Assembly (NCBI RefSeq): GCF_013839525.1
Contig: NZ_JACDIS010000001.1
Location: 310,001-374,000, forward strand
From: Chthonobacter rhizosphaerae
GTDB taxonomy: Bacteria; Pseudomonadota; Alphaproteobacteria; Rhizobiales; Pleomorphomonadaceae
DNA length: 64,000 nt
Reading direction: 5' to 3'
The notes below the pieces were generated by a model. That model did no database searches, was not told the origin of the DNA, and saw only the letters and a list, made by a program, of their open reading frames with translations. Below are positions 20,980-29,572 of the stretch, piece after piece (position 1 is the stretch's first letter; every line of letters begins with the position of its first letter). Made by a program: the position numbers and the translations under genes.

Positions 20980-21918
20980 TCAGCGCCGGGCGACCAGCAC
21001 GCCGCCGGCGAGGGCGGCGAGCACGATCAGCCCCTGGACGAGCGTCTGGTATTCGAACGGCAGGCCGGCGAAGAAGATCACGTTGCCGATCATGCCGAGG
21101 ACGAGCGCCCCGAGGAGCGAGCCGAACGGGCCGCCGACGCCGCCCGCGAGCGCGGTGCCGCCGAGCACCACCGCCGAGATGGACGACAGCGCCAGCGTCT
21201 GGCCCATCAGCGGGTCGCCGCTCGCGGTCTCGCCCGTGAGGCAGAGGCTGGCGAGCGCCGCGAACACGGCCGAGAGCACGTAGGCGGCGATGCGGAGCCG
21301 CCCCACCGAAAGGCCGGTCTGGAAGGCGGCGGTGCGCTGGCCGCCCACGGCCCGCAGCCGAGTGAAGAAGGGCCTCCGGCCGACGACGGCGATCGTCACC
21401 AGGGCGGCGGCGAGCACCAGGACGACGGTGGGCACGCCGAAGAGCCCGCCCGCATAGCCGCGCCAGTAGGCCTCCGGCACCGGCAGGCCCGCGTCCGGCA
21501 GGATGCGGAGCGCGAGGCCCGCGAACACGATGCTGGTCGCGAAGGTGGTGACGATCGGCTGGAACCGGAGCACCGCCACGAAGAAGCCGTTGACGAGACC
21601 GCAGGCGATGCCGACGCCGATCCCGGCGGCGAGGCCGGCGAGGACGGACTGGCTGTCGCCCCCGAGCGCCGCGATCACGCTCACCGTCGTGACGTTGACG
21701 AGCGCCACCACCGCCCCGACCGACAGGTCGATGTCGCCGGCGAGCACCACGTAGGTCTGCCCGATGGCGACCAGCACCAGCGGCAGGAAGGTGGTGAGGT
21801 TGGACTGGAGCACGGAGGGCTCCAGGAAGTTCGGCTGCAGCGCCGCGTTGACGCCGACGAGCACCAGGAGCGCCGTGAGGGTGATCAGCCAGAGCCGGCC
21901 GTCGAGAAGGGTCGCCAT
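20980..21918 (-). CDS. Sugar ABC transporter permease (RbsC/YtfT type), first
   Basis: Inner membrane subunit of 312 residues. Typical BPD_transp_2 features: VLAGDIDLSVGAVVALVNVTTVSV near residue 60, a loop with FQTGLSVGRLRIAAYVLSAVFAALASL (coupling helix), and AVVLGGTALAGGVGGPFGSLLGALVLG towards the C-terminus. It starts two bases after the ATPase stop. Two permease genes in a row are usual for this importer class (for example YtfT/YjfF). Confidence 0.92.
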   Translation of the reverse strand: MATLLDGRLWLITLTALLVLVGVNAALQPNFLEPSVLQSNLTTFLPLVLVAIGQTYVVLAGDIDLSVGAVVALVNVTTVSVIAALGGDSQSVLAGLAAGIGVGIACGLVNGFFVAVLRFQPIVTTFATSIVFAGLALRILPDAGLPVPEAYWRGYAGGLFGVPTVVLVLAAALVTIAVVGRRPFFTRLRAVGGQRTAAFQTGLSVGRLRIAAYVLSAVFAALASLCLTGETASGDPLMGQTLALSSISAVVLGGTALAGGVGGPFGSLLGALVLGMIGNVIFFAGLPFEYQTLVQGLIVLAALAGGVLVARR

Positions 21919-21920
21919 GG

Positions 21921-23423
21921 TCAGGCCGCCTCCCCGTAGGCGGCGCGGGTCAGCGCCATGGCGTCGAGGGTCGAGCCCGTGAGGTCGGCGGTGATCCGAC
22001 CGCCGTTGAAGACGAGCACCCGGTGGCAGAGGCTGAGGAGGTCCGCATCCTCGGACGAGTAGATCAGGATGGTGGCGCCGGTGCCGGCGAGCGCCCGCAC
22101 GATGGCGAAGAAGTCCGCCTTGGCGCCGAGGTCGATGCCCTTTGTGGGATCGTCGAGGAGAAGCACCGAGGGCCGCGCCGCGAGCCAGCGGGCGATGAAG
22201 ATCTTCTGCTGATTGCCGCCCGAGAGCGACCCGATCGGCGCGTTGAGCCCGGCGTAGCGGGTCTTCAGCCCGGAGAGCGTGCGGCTGAACCGGGACCGGA
22301 GCGGCCCCAGCAGGATGAGGCGCGCCTTGTCCCGCACGAGGCTCGCCATGGCGGCGTTCTCCAGGATGGAGCGGCCCGGGAAGGCGGCGTCCCGGGCCCG
22401 GTCGCCCGAGACGAGGCCGAAGCCCGCCGCGATGGCGTCCGCCGGCCGGCGCGGCGCCACGGGTTCGCCATCGAGGAGCACGCGCCCGCCGGTGAAGGGA
22501 TCGGCGCCGAAGAGGCCGGCGAGCAGGCGCTTCTGGCCCTGGCCCTGCAGGCCGCCGAGGCCGAGGATCTCGCCACGCCGGGCCGCGAAGGAGACGCCCT
22601 GCAGCCGCCCGCCCGTCACGCCCTCCACGGAGAGCCGGATCTCCGCCGCCTCGGCCGGGGCGGCCGTGCCGCCCTTCGGGCCGAGCCGGACGTCGCCGAC
22701 CATCTCGCGCACGATCGCCTCCGGCGTGGTCTCGGCGGTGGCGAAGTCCGCCACGGTGGCGCCGTTGCGCATCACCGTGATGCGGTCGGCGACCCGGAAC
22801 ACCTCGTCGAGCCGGTGCGAGATGAAGATGGACGAGATGCCCTCGGCGCGCAGGTCCTTCATGATGCTGAAGAACACGTCCACCTGCCGCCGGTCGAGAG
22901 CGGCCGTCGCCTCGTCGAAGATGATGAGCCGGGGCTTGCGGGCGAGGACCTTCAGGATCTCGGTGATCTGCCGCTGGTCCGGGGAGAGGTCGGACACGCG
23001 GGTCCGCGCCGTGAAACCCTCGCCCGCGACGCCGGCGAAGCGGCCGATCAGGAGGTCGGTCCGGTCGTTGAGGGTGGTCTCGTCCACGAAGCCGCCGAAG
23101 CCGCGGGGCTCGTGGCCGAGGAAGACGTTCTCCGCCACCGTGAGTTGCGGGACGAGCGAGAGTTCCTGATAGTAGAGCGCGATGCCGGCCGCCTCCGCCG
23201 CCCGCGGCGAGGCGAGCGCCCTGGCCTCGCCGGCGACGCGGATCTCGCCGTCGTCGCGGGCCACCGTGCCGGCGATGATCTTGCAGAGCGTGCTCTTGCC
23301 GCAGCCGTTGGCGCCGAGGAGCGCGTGGACCTCGCCGCGCCCGACGGTCAGGCGCGCGTCGTTGAGCGCCACCACGGCGCCGAACCGCTTCGTGACGCCG
23401 GAGGCTTCCAGGGCAGGCGGCAT
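21921..23423 (-). CDS. Sugar ABC transporter ATPase, tandem nucleotide-binding domains (RbsA/MglA type)
   Basis: Cytoplasmic ATPase of 500 residues with two ABC domains. Domain 1 has an intact Walker A (GANGCGKST), a signature variant LSPDQRQ and Walker B LIIFDEATAALD. Domain 2 has the degenerate Walker A usual for this family (GLQGQGQKR), the signature LSGGNQQKIFIARW and Walker B LLLDDPTKGID in which the catalytic Glu is Asp. I chose the ATG at 23423, preceded by AGGG; an in-frame ATG ten codons earlier has no ribosome site. A strong hairpin lies between the binding-protein gene and this one. Confidence 0.93.
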   Translation of the reverse strand: MPPALEASGVTKRFGAVVALNDARLTVGRGEVHALLGANGCGKSTLCKIIAGTVARDDGEIRVAGEARALASPRAAEAAGIALYYQELSLVPQLTVAENVFLGHEPRGFGGFVDETTLNDRTDLLIGRFAGVAGEGFTARTRVSDLSPDQRQITEILKVLARKPRLIIFDEATAALDRRQVDVFFSIMKDLRAEGISSIFISHRLDEVFRVADRITVMRNGATVADFATAETTPEAIVREMVGDVRLGPKGGTAAPAEAAEIRLSVEGVTGGRLQGVSFAARRGEILGLGGLQGQGQKRLLAGLFGADPFTGGRVLLDGEPVAPRRPADAIAAGFGLVSGDRARDAAFPGRSILENAAMASLVRDKARLILLGPLRSRFSRTLSGLKTRYAGLNAPIGSLSGGNQQKIFIARWLAARPSVLLLDDPTKGIDLGAKADFFAIVRALAGTGATILIYSSEDADLLSLCHRVLVFNGGRITADLTGSTLDAMALTRAAYGEAA

Positions 23424-23458
23424 GCGAAACCCTATCGACGGATCATGGACCATGGCGG

Positions 23459-23481
23459 ACCGGCGCGGCGGGCGCGCCGGT
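23459..23481 (-). terminator. Hairpin between the binding-protein and ATPase genes
   Basis: ACCGGCGCG pairs perfectly with CGCGCCGGT over a five-base loop in the 123-base gap. No T run follows. Such hairpins often protect or partly terminate the binding-protein mRNA so that it exceeds the other subunits. Confidence 0.5.
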
Positions 23482-23546
23482 CTGGTTGAGGCTGCCGGTC
23501 GACCGGCCGGACCGAGCGGACGCCCGGCCCGGCGCGACGCGTCGGG

Positions 23547-24563
23547 TCACTTGAAGAAGGCGGCGGCCTCGTCGATGGAGACCTGCGCGGTGACCGACCA
23601 GTAACCGGGCTTACCCTCTGCCGCTTTCAGGTTTTCGGCAAGGTTCTCGTTCGACACGAACGGGATTGGGATGTAGATCGCGTTGCCGTAAACGCCGCCG
23701 AACACGTCGTCCTTGAACTCCTTGCCCATCAGCCGGTGCACGGCCACGTTGAGGGCGCTCGCCATCACGCCAGGCGGGTTCACGGACGCGCCGGAGGTGA
23801 GGCCCTCCTTGGACCAGAGGTCGAGGAAGTCCTTGCGGATCTCGCCGGTGGCGACGATGTCCTTGGTCTTGCCGGCGGACATGATGGCGCGCCAGGCGCC
23901 CGCCGCCATGCCGTCCTGCACCCAGATGCCGTTCACGTCCGGATAGGTGGCGAGAAGGGTCTGGGTGGTCTGCTGGCCCTGGGCTTGGTCCCAGTTGGCG
24001 TTCGCCTCGTTGAGGATCTTGATGTCCGGGTGTCCCTTGAAGACCTCCTGGTAGCCCTCCACGCGCATCTGGTTCGCCGGGTGGCCGGCGACGCCGTTGA
24101 TGGTCACGATGCTGCCCTTGCCGTCCAGGGTCTTGGCCAGCCACTCGGCCGACTTCATCGCCCAGCCCTTCTGGTCGATGCCCACGTAGATGGCGTCCTT
24201 GGAGGACACTTCCGCGTCGGTGGAGACCACCAGGATGCCCTTGGCCTTCGCCTGGGCGAAGATCGGGTCGAACGCCGTCGGGCTGTTCGGATTGATGATG
24301 ATGGCGTCGACGCCCTGGTTGATGAAGTTGCGCACGTGGCCGATCTGGCCCTGCACGTCCACGTTGGAGCTCTGCACCACCACGTTGACCGTGACGCCCT
24401 TGTCCGCCCACGCCTTGGCGGCGGCCTCCGCCTCCTCGATCATCTGGGTGCGCCACTCGCTGCCGACCCAGCCGTTGGAGAGGCCGATGGTGAACGTTTC
24501 CTGGGCGTTCGCCCCGGTGAGCGCGGCGAGCGCGAGACCGGCCGCCAGAAATGCTGCCTTCAT
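23547..24563 (-). CDS. Sugar ABC transporter periplasmic substrate-binding protein
   Basis: Periplasmic binding protein of 338 residues, Peripla_BP_4 class. A signal peptide (MKAAFLAAGLALAALTGANA) is cleaved before QETFTIGLSN. The fold shows two alternating lobes with GWVGSEWRTQMIEEAE, VDAIIINPNSPTAFDPIF and GIWVQDGMAAGAWRAI. Strong GGGAGGA precedes the ATG. It is the first gene of the operon and lies 48 bases from the predicted LacI operator. The class imports ribose-, xylose- or polyol-like sugars, but the ligand is not evident. Confidence 0.93.
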   Translation of the reverse strand: MKAAFLAAGLALAALTGANAQETFTIGLSNGWVGSEWRTQMIEEAEAAAKAWADKGVTVNVVVQSSNVDVQGQIGHVRNFINQGVDAIIINPNSPTAFDPIFAQAKAKGILVVSTDAEVSSKDAIYVGIDQKGWAMKSAEWLAKTLDGKGSIVTINGVAGHPANQMRVEGYQEVFKGHPDIKILNEANANWDQAQGQQTTQTLLATYPDVNGIWVQDGMAAGAWRAIMSAGKTKDIVATGEIRKDFLDLWSKEGLTSGASVNPPGVMASALNVAVHRLMGKEFKDDVFGGVYGNAIYIPIPFVSNENLAENLKAAEGKPGYWSVTAQVSIDEAAAFFK

Positions 24564-24611
24564 GATGTCCTCCCGATATGCCGAGCGCTTTTGGGGCTCG
24601 TGGTCCGAGAG

Positions 24612-24625
24612 TGTAACCGGTTACA
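24612..24625. promoter_or_regulatory. Predicted LacI-family operator
   Basis: TGTAACCGGTTACA, a perfect 14-base palindrome with the central CG typical of LacI-family operators, 48 bases upstream of the binding-protein start. The regulator encoded in the same operon is the obvious ligand. Confidence 0.75.
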
Positions 24626-24837
24626 TCCCTTGTCAATGCGCCCAGGCCGCAACCGGATGCCACCTTGGGGGGATGGTCGGGGTGATCGGGTCTGGAGGAA
24701 CGCCGGAAATCCGGTCCGGCCGGGTGCGCTGGCGTCTCCCCGCGACGGCCTTACCCCGCGCGCCGGGGCTGGCAGCGGTCGGATCCCGGCCGGGCCGGTC
24801 CTGCAACCGGGCGCTCCGTGGGGCGGAGATGGATGCG

Positions 24838-24852
24838 TTAACCCTTCGTTAA
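24838..24852 (+). promoter_or_regulatory. Predicted CtrA-binding site
   Basis: TTAACCCTTCGTTAA is an exact TTAA-N7-TTAA match, followed after six bases by another TTAA (24859-24862). It lies about 75 bases upstream of the ABC-like gene, in one of the few AT-rich spots of the window. Confidence 0.7.
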
Positions 24853-24928
24853 CCATTCTTAAGCAGTTCTTACACTGCAATAAGCATTTATGCCGAATCA
24901 AGGCCGACCTGCAAGGGAGACGTCCTTC

Positions 24929-26959
24929 GTGATCTCCGGGCTCAACCTCGACTCCGCGGCCGCGGCCCTGCGGATCGTCCTGCCGGGCCTGCCGGCCCCC
25001 AGGCCGCGCGCGAGCGGCTACCGCGACCGGATCGAGACGCCGGCGAAAGCGGCCGGCCACACGGTGGAGCCCGTGGCCGCCACCTTCGCGGCGGTCGCGG
25101 CGGGCCGGCACGGCTTCCCGGCGATCCTGGTGCTGAAGACCGGCGACTGCCTGGTGGCCGAGCAGGCGGTCGCCAGTCGCGGCACCGTCGCGCTGATGCT
25201 GACCGACCCGTTCGCCGCGGAAGCGCCCCCTGTCGAGGTGGACGAGCTGCGCCTCCTCGGCGGCTGGGACGGCGCTGTCCTGCGGGTCCGGCCGGTCGGC
25301 GAGACGCCCCACCGGAGCGGCCGCTCCGACGTCGCGGCCGCCCTGGCGAGCCCGCTCGGCCGCTCCGTCGCGGCGGCCGGCGCCGCCCGCGCGCTGATCG
25401 TCCTCGCCGGCGCCGGCGCGGTCGGCTGGATGGTGGATTCGGCGGTCCACGGCTTCGAAACGGTTCCGCTCGCCCTCGCCGGGGCGGCGCTCACGGCGGC
25501 GGCGGTCGGCGCGGTTCTCGCCCATGTGGCGGACCGGGCCGTGCTCGGCGAGGCCGCCCTCCTCGCCGACAACGCCCGGTCCACGCTCCTCGACACGGCG
25601 CTCGACGCGCCCGACCAGGCGCGGGACATGGCGCGCAAGCTGCGCGACCTGGACGAGACCTTCGAGACGAACGCCCGTTCGGTGGCCTCCACCACGGCGG
25701 AGGCCGCCGCCTCGCCCATCGTGATCGGCGCGGTCGGGGTGATCCATCCGGCCGCCGCGATCGCCCTCACCGTCGGCGCCGGCCTCGGCGCCTGGACCGG
25801 GTGGCGCGCGATCCGGGCCGCCGAGGCGCTCCGCCGGCACGGCGACCGCCGCCGGCGGACCGTGGAGGACATGCTCTCCGCCCTCCCGACCCAGGCCTCC
25901 TGGGTCCCGTCGGCGCGGAACACCGGCCCCGCCCGCCGCTTGTGGCAGGTCGCCGGCCCGGCCGCCCGCCCGGACGCGCCGGCCGGCGTCCCGTCGGCCG
26001 GCCTCGCCCTCCTGGCTCCCTTGACGGCGGTGGGCGCGGTGGCGTTGATCGGGACGGCGGACAACATCCTGCCGCTGTCGGCGGCGGGGTTTGCGGCCGC
26101 CCTCTGCCTCCTGGCGGCCGCCACGGCGCTTCCCTTCGGCCGGGTGGCCGGATCGGCCGCCGCCTTCGCGGACCTCCTGGCCATCGTCCGGTCCGGAGCC
26201 GCCGCGAACACCGCCCTCGCGGCCGCCGGCCGCCGCTCGATGCACCGGCCGACGGTCGATCGCGGCCTCGTCCTCCGGGCGGTCAGGACCGGCTGGGACG
26301 GCCCGGAGGACGTCGTTCTCGACGGACTGGTCGCGGAGTTCCCGGCCGGAACCATGACCGGCGTCCTCGGCGCCCCGGGAGCCGGCAAGAGCACCATCGC
26401 GCGCATCCTGGGCCGCCGCATCCGGGACTATGGCGGCCGGATCGAGGTGGACGGCGTCGACCTGAGGGCGGTCGACCCGGAACACTGGGCCGCCACCCTG
26501 GCGATCGTGTCGGCCGAGGCGGACGGACTGCCCGGCGCCCTCGCCGCCGGCGGCGCGTTGCCCGAGGCCGACGAGGCGGCCCTCAGGGAGGCGCTGAAGG
26601 CGCTCGGCGTCGGCCGGCTCGCCAACCGGCTGCCGCTCGGCCCCGACGGCCTGCAGGCGGACCTGGAGCCGGCGCTCTCGCGCGGCGAACGCGTTCTCGT
26701 CACCCTTGCCGGCGCGCTCGCCTCGGACGCGCGGCTGATCCTGATTGACGGCGCCCTCGACGGGCTCGACGCCGGCAGCCGCGACCTGGTGTTCGCCGCG
26801 CTCGCCGCCCGGGCGCGCCAGCGCACCGTTCTCCTGCTGTCGGTCGACCCGGACGTGGTCGACCGATGCGACCGCCGGATGAGGCTCGAGGGCGGACGCC
26901 TCGTCGAGCCGGTCGTGGCCGCGCCGCCCCACCGCCTCAGACAAGGAGCCCGGTCTTGA
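24929..26959 (+). CDS. ABC-exporter-like membrane protein with degenerate ATPase domain
   Basis: 676 residues laid out like a type I secretion ABC exporter: an N-terminal C39-peptidase-like domain without catalytic Cys (FPAILVLKTGDCLVAEQ), a membrane part of five or six hydrophobic segments (~130-430), then a nucleotide-binding domain. Walker A is intact (GAPGAGKST, K487), but the signature reads LSRGE, Walker B is LILIDGALD with Gly where the catalytic Glu belongs (608), the Q-loop is lost (IVSAEAD) and the switch His is replaced (LLLSVDPD). Hydrolysis therefore seems unlikely. I prefer the GTG at 24929 behind AAGGGAG over an ATG at 24890 with no ribosome site. It heads a coupled group with the Sel1 gene and ftcR downstream of a CtrA box. 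Function unknown. Confidence 0.72.
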   Translation: MISGLNLDSAAAALRIVLPGLPAPRPRASGYRDRIETPAKAAGHTVEPVAATFAAVAAGRHGFPAILVLKTGDCLVAEQAVASRGTVALMLTDPFAAEAPPVEVDELRLLGGWDGAVLRVRPVGETPHRSGRSDVAAALASPLGRSVAAAGAARALIVLAGAGAVGWMVDSAVHGFETVPLALAGAALTAAAVGAVLAHVADRAVLGEAALLADNARSTLLDTALDAPDQARDMARKLRDLDETFETNARSVASTTAEAAASPIVIGAVGVIHPAAAIALTVGAGLGAWTGWRAIRAAEALRRHGDRRRRTVEDMLSALPTQASWVPSARNTGPARRLWQVAGPAARPDAPAGVPSAGLALLAPLTAVGAVALIGTADNILPLSAAGFAAALCLLAAATALPFGRVAGSAAAFADLLAIVRSGAAANTALAAAGRRSMHRPTVDRGLVLRAVRTGWDGPEDVVLDGLVAEFPAGTMTGVLGAPGAGKSTIARILGRRIRDYGGRIEVDGVDLRAVDPEHWAATLAIVSAEADGLPGALAAGGALPEADEAALREALKALGVGRLANRLPLGPDGLQADLEPALSRGERVLVTLAGALASDARLILIDGALDGLDAGSRDLVFAALAARARQRTVLLLSVDPDVVDRCDRRMRLEGGRLVEPVVAAPPHRLRQGARS

Positions 26960-28233
26960 TCACCAAGCTGCTATCGAGGCGCCGGGGCGCCACGCCCGCC
27001 GGGTCCGACACGCCCGTCTTCTCGCCGGACCCCGCCACCGGCGTCGTGGCGGACGCGGAGCCCCGGCTGCGGCTGCGCCGGGTGCTGGCCGCCGCCGAGG
27101 CCGGCCACGTGGAGGCGATGCTGGATCTCGCCCAGCGCTACGAGACGGGCGACGGCACCCTCGCCAATCCGGCGGACGCGGCCCACTGGCTGCAGCGCGC
27201 GGTGGACGCGGGGTCGCCGGAGGCCTGCCGCAAGCTGGCCGCCCTGCTCCTGTCGGGCTCGACCGCCGGCCGGACGGCCGTGCCCGCGACCGACGCCATG
27301 GCGGTCCTCTTCCCCCACGGGGCGAGCCTGGAGCGCGACCCGCGCCGGGCCCGCATCCTGGTGCGCTCCGCGGCCGAGGCCGGCGACATCGAGGCCCAGG
27401 CGACCCTCGGCTACCTGCTAGCCACCGGCGTCGGCGGGCCGGCGGAGCCCTACGAGGCGGTGCTCTGGTATCACGAGGCGGCCTCCAAGGGGCACGCCAA
27501 GGCGTCCGTCGGCCTCGGTTCGCTGCTGTCCAGCGGCCAGGTCGGCGCCGCCGACCACCAGGCGGCGCGGCGCTGGTTCACGTCCGCCGCCGACAAGGGA
27601 AGCGGCGCGGCGCACCTGTCGCTCGGCCTGCAGTTCCTCTACGGCCTCGGCATCGCGGTCGACCACGACGCCGCCCGGCGCCACTTCGAGGCGGCGGCGA
27701 CCCAGGGCAACGTCCAGGGCCTGCGCTACCTCGGCATCATGACCCTCGACGGCGACGGATGCGAGCCGGATCCCGCCGCCGCCGCGCTCCACCTGCGCCA
27801 GGCCGCCGCCCGCGGCGACACCGATTCCATGGTCCGCCTCGGCGACATCCTGGCGGCGGCCGGCACCGCCCCGGACCGGGCGAAGGCCGAGGTCTGGTAC
27901 CGCCGCGCCGCGAAGGCCGGCCATGCGGTCGCCCGCTCCCGGCTGGTCGACCTGCGGAGCCGGCCGCACGTCCCGCCCCCGTCCGCGGAGGGCGCGGCGG
28001 CCGGGCCGGACGCCGTGCCGCCGCCCGCGCCGGTGCCGGACGCGCCGAGCACCGGCCGTTGGATCAAGACGGCGCTCGGCCCCGACCAGCCGTGGCCGGC
28101 CAAAGACGCGCCGCCACCGGAAAGACCGGCGACACCGCCGCCCGGCAGACCGGCGGCGCCCGCCCCCGCGACGGCCGTCGCGGTCGCCGACGCCCGCAGC
28201 GCCACCCCGCAACCGCTCGCCGTCTCCGGATGA
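26956..28233 (+). CDS. Sel1-repeat (TPR-like) protein
   Basis: 425 residues. From about residue 60 to 330 there are six or so Sel1-like repeats of ~36 residues (for example AQATLGYLLATGVGGPAEPYEAVLWYHEAASKGHAKA split over helix pairs), a fold used as a protein-binding scaffold. No signal peptide is visible. The C-terminal ~90 residues are Pro/Ala-rich and disordered. Translation starts at TTG 26956, decided by AAGGAG seven bases ahead and by overlap with the stop of the ABC-like gene, so the two are coupled. It probably acts with that protein; a link to motility is suggested only by ftcR 66 bases downstream. Confidence 0.8.
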   Translation: MITKLLSRRRGATPAGSDTPVFSPDPATGVVADAEPRLRLRRVLAAAEAGHVEAMLDLAQRYETGDGTLANPADAAHWLQRAVDAGSPEACRKLAALLLSGSTAGRTAVPATDAMAVLFPHGASLERDPRRARILVRSAAEAGDIEAQATLGYLLATGVGGPAEPYEAVLWYHEAASKGHAKASVGLGSLLSSGQVGAADHQAARRWFTSAADKGSGAAHLSLGLQFLYGLGIAVDHDAARRHFEAAATQGNVQGLRYLGIMTLDGDGCEPDPAAAALHLRQAAARGDTDSMVRLGDILAAAGTAPDRAKAEVWYRRAAKAGHAVARSRLVDLRSRPHVPPPSAEGAAAGPDAVPPPAPVPDAPSTGRWIKTALGPDQPWPAKDAPPPERPATPPPGRPAAPAPATAVAVADARSATPQPLAVSG

Positions 28234-28299
28234 TCCGCCACAGACACGGCGATCAGCACACCGGCGCCAGCTCAGGCAAGTCCTTCGAGGCCCAATCCC

Positions 28300-28983
28300 A
28301 TGTATGTCATCGTCGACAACCGCCAGCTCGTCACGACGGTCTATTCGTCCGGCTTTGAAAAGGCCGGCATCTCGGCGCTCGGCCTGGATCCGGGGTCCTT
28401 CTCGGACTGGATCCGCTCCGCGTCGGATTCCGACATCTTCGCGGTGGACGCCTTCTTCATCGGCAACGGCGACCAGCGCGCCCGATGGCCGAGGCAGATC
28501 CGCGTGCAGGGCAGCACCGCCCCCATCATCGCCCTCATCGAGGCCCCCTCGCTGGAGGAGACGCTGGAGCTTTTCGCCGCCGGCGTCGACGACGTGGTGC
28601 GCAAGCCCGTCCATGTGGCCGAACTGCAGGCGCGCGTCGGCGCCATCCACCGCCGCTCCGTCGCCGCCACCCGGCAGGAGGGCACCGACATCGGCGTCCT
28701 CAAGGTCTTCTTCGACGGCCGCGACCCGGAGGTCCACGGCGAGGCGATGCCGCTGCCCAGGCGCGAGCGCCGCATCCTGGAGTATCTCGCCCGCAACGTG
28801 GGCCGGCGCGTGAGCAAGACGCAGATCTTCAACAACGTCTACGGCGTCCTCAGCGAGGACGTGGACGAGGACGTGATCGAGAGCCACATCAGCAAGCTGC
28901 GCAAGAAGCTGAAGCAGGCCGCCGGCGTGGACCTCATCGATTCCCGCCGCTATCTGGGCTACACGCTGACGACGGACGCCTGA
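28300..28983 (+). CDS. ftcR: Flagellar transcriptional regulator FtcR (Rem type)
   Basis: OmpR-family response regulator of 227 residues. The receiver domain is atypical (MYVIVDNRQLVTTVYSSGFEKAG; the phospho-acceptor Asp region reads IFAVDAFFIG, with KP conserved in VRKPVHVAEL), and the C-terminal winged helix is clear (PLPRRERRILEYLARN, VDEDVIESHISKLRKKL, SRRYLGYTL). FtcR in Brucella and Rem in Sinorhizobium activate hook, basal body and later flagellar genes. Here it is separated from flgE by 11 kb rather than adjacent, and is preceded by the Sel1 gene. Its targets may be the 21-base elements listed below (inference). Confidence 0.92.
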   Translation: MYVIVDNRQLVTTVYSSGFEKAGISALGLDPGSFSDWIRSASDSDIFAVDAFFIGNGDQRARWPRQIRVQGSTAPIIALIEAPSLEETLELFAAGVDDVVRKPVHVAELQARVGAIHRRSVAATRQEGTDIGVLKVFFDGRDPEVHGEAMPLPRRERRILEYLARNVGRRVSKTQIFNNVYGVLSEDVDEDVIESHISKLRKKLKQAAGVDLIDSRRYLGYTLTTDA

Positions 28984-29039
28984 GCGGCCGCGCGGGCCCC
29001 ACGCCCCCCGCGTCCACGTTCACCAAAGGCGGCGGCCGG

Positions 29040-29141
29040 TCCCCATCACGCGGGACCTTCAGTCCCCGTCACACGGGACCTTCGGTCCCCGTAACGTGGG
29101 ACCTTCGGTCCCCGTCACGCGGGGCGTCCGGTTCCCGTCAG
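29040..29141. repeat. 23-base tandem repeat between converging genes
   Basis: A little over four units near TCCCCGTCACACGGGACC plus TTCGG, starting at 29040, 29063, 29086 and 29109. Within the array GGGACC-TTC-GGTCCC and GGTCCC-loop-GGGACC form alternative hairpins, so it may serve as a two-way transcription barrier. The last unit overlaps the stop codon of the next gene. Confidence 0.85.
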
Positions 29142-29572
29142 TTGCGGCGCGCGGCCCTGGAGCCGTTCACGCGGCAGTCCCGGATGGCGGCGCGCAGATC
29201 GTCCAGCCTTTCGCCGTCCGTCCGCCCGTCCCCGGCCGATCGGATCGCCAGCAGATGGACGCGCCCCTCCTCGGGGCCGATGTCGAAGCCGAGGTCGGCG
29301 CCGAGCCCCTCGTGCCGGAAGGCGACGGTCAGGCGCACCCGGTCGCCCCCGTCCGTCGACACCAGCGCGCATTCGCCCGCATAGGCGACGGTGCCGGCCG
29401 GGAACACGAGTTCCGCCGCGCTCTCGACCAGGTCGGCGATGTTGCCGTGCTCGCGGCGGAGCACATGGCCCTTCATCAGATGGAAGTCGATCAGAAGCAG
29501 GTCGGCCATCACCTCGGCGAAACCCGCCGCCATGTCGTCGCTGTCGTCGGGGGTCTGGCGCCGTCGTGACAT
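29138..29572 (-). CDS. Uncharacterised 144-residue protein, paralogue of the product of 39960-40394
   Basis: Not recognised as a named family. No signal peptide or membrane helix. Residues ~40-60 read HGNIADLVESAAELVF and the C-terminal part has FRHEGLGADLGFDI and GDGRTDGERLDDLRAAI; the same pattern occurs in the protein encoded at 39960-40394 (HANIEDVVVSATELHF, FQHAGVFLAFRA, VDGRTADGGDDLAHVVRAL). ATG at 29572 follows AAGAAG; upstream extensions look non-coding. It is the last gene of the long flgE operon, and its partner is the last gene of the motA operon, so a role in flagellar function or regulation is inferred. Confidence 0.68.
   Translation of the reverse strand: MSRRRQTPDDSDDMAAGFAEVMADLLLIDFHLMKGHVLRREHGNIADLVESAAELVFPAGTVAYAGECALVSTDGGDRVRLTVAFRHEGLGADLGFDIGPEEGRVHLLAIRSAGDGRTDGERLDDLRAAIRDCRVNGSRAARRN

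Larger units (their letters stand above)
24564..24928. other. Divergent control region between the importer operon and the ABC-like/ftcR group
   Basis: 365 bases. The left end holds the LacI-type operator, the right end the CtrA-type box. The middle (about 24640-24825) shows no supportable gene or repeat. Confidence 0.6.

Noticed and set aside
29040-29141. CRISPR-like array
   Set aside because: Units are contiguous without unique spacers and no cas genes are near.
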